A DNA stretch of 64,000 nucleotides, taken from the NCBI GenBank assembly GCA_964414415.1, contig CAYPWJ010000003.1:1-64000 (forward strand). The letters run 5' to 3'. Both the position numbers and the translations under genes were made by a program. Every line of letters starts with the position of its first letter. Within the stretch, counting starts at the first letter, position 1. The DNA comes from CAZESS01 sp964414415. Lineage in GTDB: Archaea > Thermoplasmatota > E2 > UBA202 > DSCA01. Positions 61,310-64,000 of this stretch are shown piece after piece. Below the pieces are notes generated by a model, which was not told the origin of the DNA, searched no databases, and worked only from the letters and a program-made list of their open reading frames with translations.

Positions 61310-62554
61310 CTACAGGTTGAATATCTTTATGATTATCTCGTCGCTTCGATGCTGCCCCGCGTTGTCGTAGGCGGTTGCCCTGACGACGTGTGTGCCCATT
61401 GAGAGGTAGTCCCAGGTCCACTGGTAGGGCCCCTGGTCGTCTTCTATCTGTAGCTCGTTGTCCACGTAGAACGCCACCCGGTGTATCCCTGACTCGTGGT
61501 TGCTTGCCTGCGCCGCTATGGTGATGGGGCCGATGACGACGGTGTTGCCGGTGAACGTCGGCACGATTTCCCTGCCCTGGATGTAGAGATACCCGGCGCG
61601 TGGCGTGGTGATGGTGACGGTGGGCCGGATTTTGTCTATCTTGAAGGAAACGTTGTTGGATGGCTCTCTGTTTCCCGCGACGTCGGCGGAATAGAACTCC
61701 AGGGTATGCCTGGTGTCATCTGACACCGTGAACGCACCTTCATATTCCTGCCAGTCGCCGCCGTCGAGCCGGTAGAAGGTGGCGTTGACACCCGACGTGG
61801 GATCGGTGGCGTCCAGCATGACGGAGACGTTGCTGATGTACCATCCCTGGCTGCCCTGCACCCCCGAGAGATCGCAGACAGTGGAGGGGCACGCCGTGTC
61901 TATCTGGATGGTGCTGTGACGCGGTGTCTCCTCGTTCCCGGCTTCGTCCACGGCGTAGTAGTACAGGCTGTGGACGCCGTCGCCTGTCACGCTGAAGGGC
62001 GCGTGATAGTGAAGCCACGGCGCTCCGTCGAGCATGTAGGTGATGTAGTCTACCCCCATGCCGGTGTCGCAGGCGTACATGCTGACGGTCACGTTGCTGA
62101 CGTACCAGCTGCTATTTCCCCTGGTGCCTGCAAGAGAGGCGTAGGTGTCCGGCGGGACGTCGTCTTCTTTTACCTGGAAGCTGTGGTTTGCCGACCTGTT
62201 TGCGTTGCTGCTGTTGTCGGCAGCCCAGATGTGGTAGGTGTAGACGCCCGGCTCGGTGTAACGCTGCGTGTATTCATACCGGCTGGTGTATCCAACCCTG
62301 GCCATGCTCATGTTTATCTGTGATTGACCGTCGGGGAACGTTATCACCGCCTTGACCGTGGCCACGGTGCCGTCGTCGGTCACGTCGCACCGGATGGTGA
62401 CGTCTTCCTCCTGCCACGCGGTAGCCGGGTGCGCCGTTACGTTCTCGATGACCGGCGGTGCATCCAGCGTCTCCCCGAGAGAGACGACCGGGGTCAGCAT
62501 GCAGACGGCAACTGCCACCGATAGGCCTCCCTTCACGATGCCTCCGATGTCCAT
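61310..62554 (-). CDS. secreted Ig-repeat surface protein (414 aa)
   Basis: A paralogue of the preceding gene. It has a signal peptide (IVKGGLSVAVAVCMLTPVVSLG), three OmpL47/Ig-like repeats (about 35-130, 135-220, 222-310, with YYAVDEAGNEETPRHSTIQI and EFYSADVAGNREPSNNVSFK), then the shared C-terminal module (GYLYIQGREIVPTFTGNTV ... GPYQWTWDYLSMGTHVV), ending in IIKIFNL. A TATA element (ATAATTATATAAC on the minus strand, about 62574-62586) precedes it. Confidence 0.82.
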   Translation of the reverse strand: MDIGGIVKGGLSVAVAVCMLTPVVSLGETLDAPPVIENVTAHPATAWQEEDVTIRCDVTDDGTVATVKAVITFPDGQSQINMSMARVGYTSRYEYTQRYTEPGVYTYHIWAADNSSNANRSANHSFQVKEDDVPPDTYASLAGTRGNSSWYVSNVTVSMYACDTGMGVDYITYMLDGAPWLHYHAPFSVTGDGVHSLYYYAVDEAGNEETPRHSTIQIDTACPSTVCDLSGVQGSQGWYISNVSVMLDATDPTSGVNATFYRLDGGDWQEYEGAFTVSDDTRHTLEFYSADVAGNREPSNNVSFKIDKIRPTVTITTPRAGYLYIQGREIVPTFTGNTVVIGPITIAAQASNHESGIHRVAFYVDNELQIEDDQGPYQWTWDYLSMGTHVVRATAYDNAGQHRSDEIIIKIFNL

Positions 62555-62589
62555 GCTAGAATAACCACAGTCGTGTTATATAATTATCG

Positions 62590-62630
62590 GAAAAAGAGAA
62601 AAACAGAGGGGAAAGGGGAAGGGAGAGAGA
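62590..62630 (-). terminator. pyrimidine-rich terminator between two Ig-repeat genes
   Basis: Just after the stop at 62633 the minus strand is almost purely pyrimidine (CTCTCTCTCCCTTCCCC, then TTTTTCTCTTTTTCC). This would end the upstream transcript before the promoter of the 414-residue gene. Confidence 0.5.
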
Positions 62631-62632
62631 GG

Positions 62633-64000
62633 TTAGCTGTTCTCGGTGAACAGCTGTAGGTTGTAGATGGTCGCGGTGGCTGTCTCTGTTGCCTTGTTGC
62701 CGGCGACGTCGTACGCCTCGACGGTGATGGTGTGCATGCCCATCAGTGTCTCGTCGAGCGTGTATGATACGTCCTGGCTGGCGGTGGCGCGGAGCTCGCC
62801 GTCGAGGTAAACCTCGGTTGTGGCGACGCCGGATGTGGCGGTGTCTTCGACGTCTGCCTCGATGGTCAGCGAGCCGACGACGATGGTTCGGCCGGTGGCT
62901 GTGGGCATGATGGCCCGGTTGAACAGGTAGAGGTGCCCTGTCGGCCGCTCGATGGTTATCTCGGGGCCGTAGAGGTCGATCTGTATCTCCTTGGTGTTGA
63001 CTGCCTCCTCTCGTCCGGCGTTGTCGACGGCGTAGTATTCAAGCGTGTGCCGGCCGTCGCTGTCAACCGTAAAGCCGCCGTCATAGGTCTGCCATGCGTT
63101 GTTGTCGACGCGGTACATGACGTGGCTGACGCCGCTCGCTTCGTCGCTCGCTGTCAGCTCGACCGTCACGCCGCTCGTGTACCAGCCGTTGTCACCGGTC
63201 GGCTCGCCGGGCGTGACGGTGCAGCTGCTCGACGGCTGCCCGGCGCCGACGTCTATCACGGTGCTGCCCATGCCGCCGATGTTGCCCATGACGTCCTTCG
63301 CGTAATAGGAGACGGTGTGCCTGCCGGGCTCCTCGACGGTGAACGGCTCGCTGTAGCTCGTCCAGTCGCCGTCGTCGACGCGGTAGTGGATGCTGTCGAC
63401 GCCAAGCTCATTGTCGCTCGCCGACAGCACCATGGCTGTGTCGGCGGTGACCTGCCAGGTCTGCCCGGACGTTACCTCGGCGATACCGTCGAAAGACAGA
63501 CTGGTCGACGGCCCGCTGGTGTCAAGGACGTAGGTCTCCCTGTGGCGTTCTTCGATGTGACCCCAGCTGTCCTCCGCCCAGTACTCGACGGTGTGTTCGC
63601 CGGGTTGGTAGCCGTGCAGGCTGTTGATTTGGAACTGCGCCTCGCGGTTCCACGGGCCGGTCTGCACGGGGCCGCCGTCGATGCTGTATTTGATGTGCCA
63701 CCAGCCGTCGTCGCTGGCGGTTATGTGGAACGTCGACGCTGACACGATGTAGCCGTCAGGGTCGAGCGTGACCCGCAGGCTGGAGGACGGCACGTCGGTG
63801 TCCTTCCACGCCGTCATCTTGGGGGACAGCATGTCTTCGTTCCAGGCGAGACCATAGACGTAGCCCTCGTAGCCGTCGGTGTCCGCGGTGTTGACGCCGG
63901 TGTCGTTGTAGAGCAGCCAGTCGCTGCCGGCGTGCTCCTCGCCCCGTGCCACGGAGCCGTAGAGATATGCAAATAATATCTCCTCGTGGTGCTTCAGCGC
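62633..64000 (-). CDS. Ig-repeat surface protein, 5' end outside the window
   Basis: A partial gene; 455 residues are visible. From about residue 50 it is a third Ig-repeat paralogue with three repeats (HTVEYWAEDSWGHIEERHRE, VSYYAKDVMGNIGGMG, EYYAVDNAGREEAVN) and the shared C-terminal module (GHLYLFNRAIMPTATGRTIV), ending in IYNLQLFTENS. The frame stays open to the window edge through the GTG at 63952. The first 30 residues (ILFAYLYGSVARGEEHAGSD) look like a nucleotidyltransferase motif rather than a surface protein; see findings. No signal peptide is visible because the true start is off the edge. Confidence 0.75.
   Translation of the reverse strand, partial: ALKHHEEILFAYLYGSVARGEEHAGSDWLLYNDTGVNTADTDGYEGYVYGLAWNEDMLSPKMTAWKDTDVPSSSLRVTLDPDGYIVSASTFHITASDDGWWHIKYSIDGGPVQTGPWNREAQFQINSLHGYQPGEHTVEYWAEDSWGHIEERHRETYVLDTSGPSTSLSFDGIAEVTSGQTWQVTADTAMVLSASDNELGVDSIHYRVDDGDWTSYSEPFTVEEPGRHTVSYYAKDVMGNIGGMGSTVIDVGAGQPSSSCTVTPGEPTGDNGWYTSGVTVELTASDEASGVSHVMYRVDNNAWQTYDGGFTVDSDGRHTLEYYAVDNAGREEAVNTKEIQIDLYGPEITIERPTGHLYLFNRAIMPTATGRTIVVGSLTIEADVEDTATSGVATTEVYLDGELRATASQDVSYTLDETLMGMHTITVEAYDVAGNKATETATATIYNLQLFTENS

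Overview
The window is archaeal and euryarchaeal in the broad sense. The evidence is a ribosomal cluster in archaeal order that carries aIF1 and the RNase P protein Rnp1, plus aIF5B, a TFB-type transcription factor, a UbiA-family lipid prenyltransferase, a type III prepilin peptidase, a PGF-CTERM surface protein, a BHB-type tRNA intron, and TATA boxes lying about 25-30 nt before many starts. GC is high. Secreted C25 (gingipain-like) peptidases, PKD/Ig surface proteins and a huge PAS kinase would fit an uncultured, protein-degrading lineage such as a Thermoplasmatota group. That placement is inference; no rRNA is present.

Layout. 0.1-3.2 kb: NreA repair protein, radical SAM protein, NMN adenylyltransferase, a small winged-helix protein and an intron-containing tRNA-Thr. 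3.3-14 kb: a secreted C25 peptidase, then a histidine kinase with 18 PAS domains overlapping its response regulator. 14.1-20.1 kb: a minus-strand sulfate-activation and sulfation operon (RHH regulator, ATP sulfurylase, DHH phosphoesterase, APS kinase, sulfotransferase, SLC13 anion transporter, UspA). 20.2-29 kb: a second C25 peptidase, UbiA prenyltransferase, an AAA ATPase/response regulator pair, prepilin peptidase, a PKD/propeller surface protein, 5-formyl-THF cyclo-ligase and a class V aminotransferase. 29-34.4 kb: a 1229-residue secreted caspase-fold protein and a seven-bladed propeller protein. 34.4-47.4 kb: a possible structured RNA, then acyl-CoA and phenylacetate-CoA ligases, two phosphoesterases, a membrane protein, SerA, DUF488, an AEC transporter, GNAT, a TFB without zinc ribbon, a small surface protein, a macro-domain protein and a second radical SAM protein. 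47.5-57.4 kb: uL3 to uS14 in canonical order, then aIF5B. 57.4-64 kb: thymidylate kinase, a TrmJ-like methyltransferase and three Ig-repeat surface proteins, the last cut by the window end.

How the genes work together. The sulfate genes form a complete route from sulfate uptake to PAPS to sulfated product. The overlapping DHH protein is a good candidate for removing the by-product PAP. The many secreted proteins (three caspase-fold proteins, one propeller, one PKD, four Ig-like) point to a large extracellular or surface programme. Four of them share one C-terminal module.

No stretch longer than 300 bases lacks a gene. The largest gaps are 34416-34632 (candidate structured RNA plus promoter), 43936-44109, 28922-29066 and 44794-44922 (promoters only). 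No CRISPR array, insertion sequence, integrase or rRNA was seen. Long open frames antisense to real genes are GC-driven shadows and are omitted.
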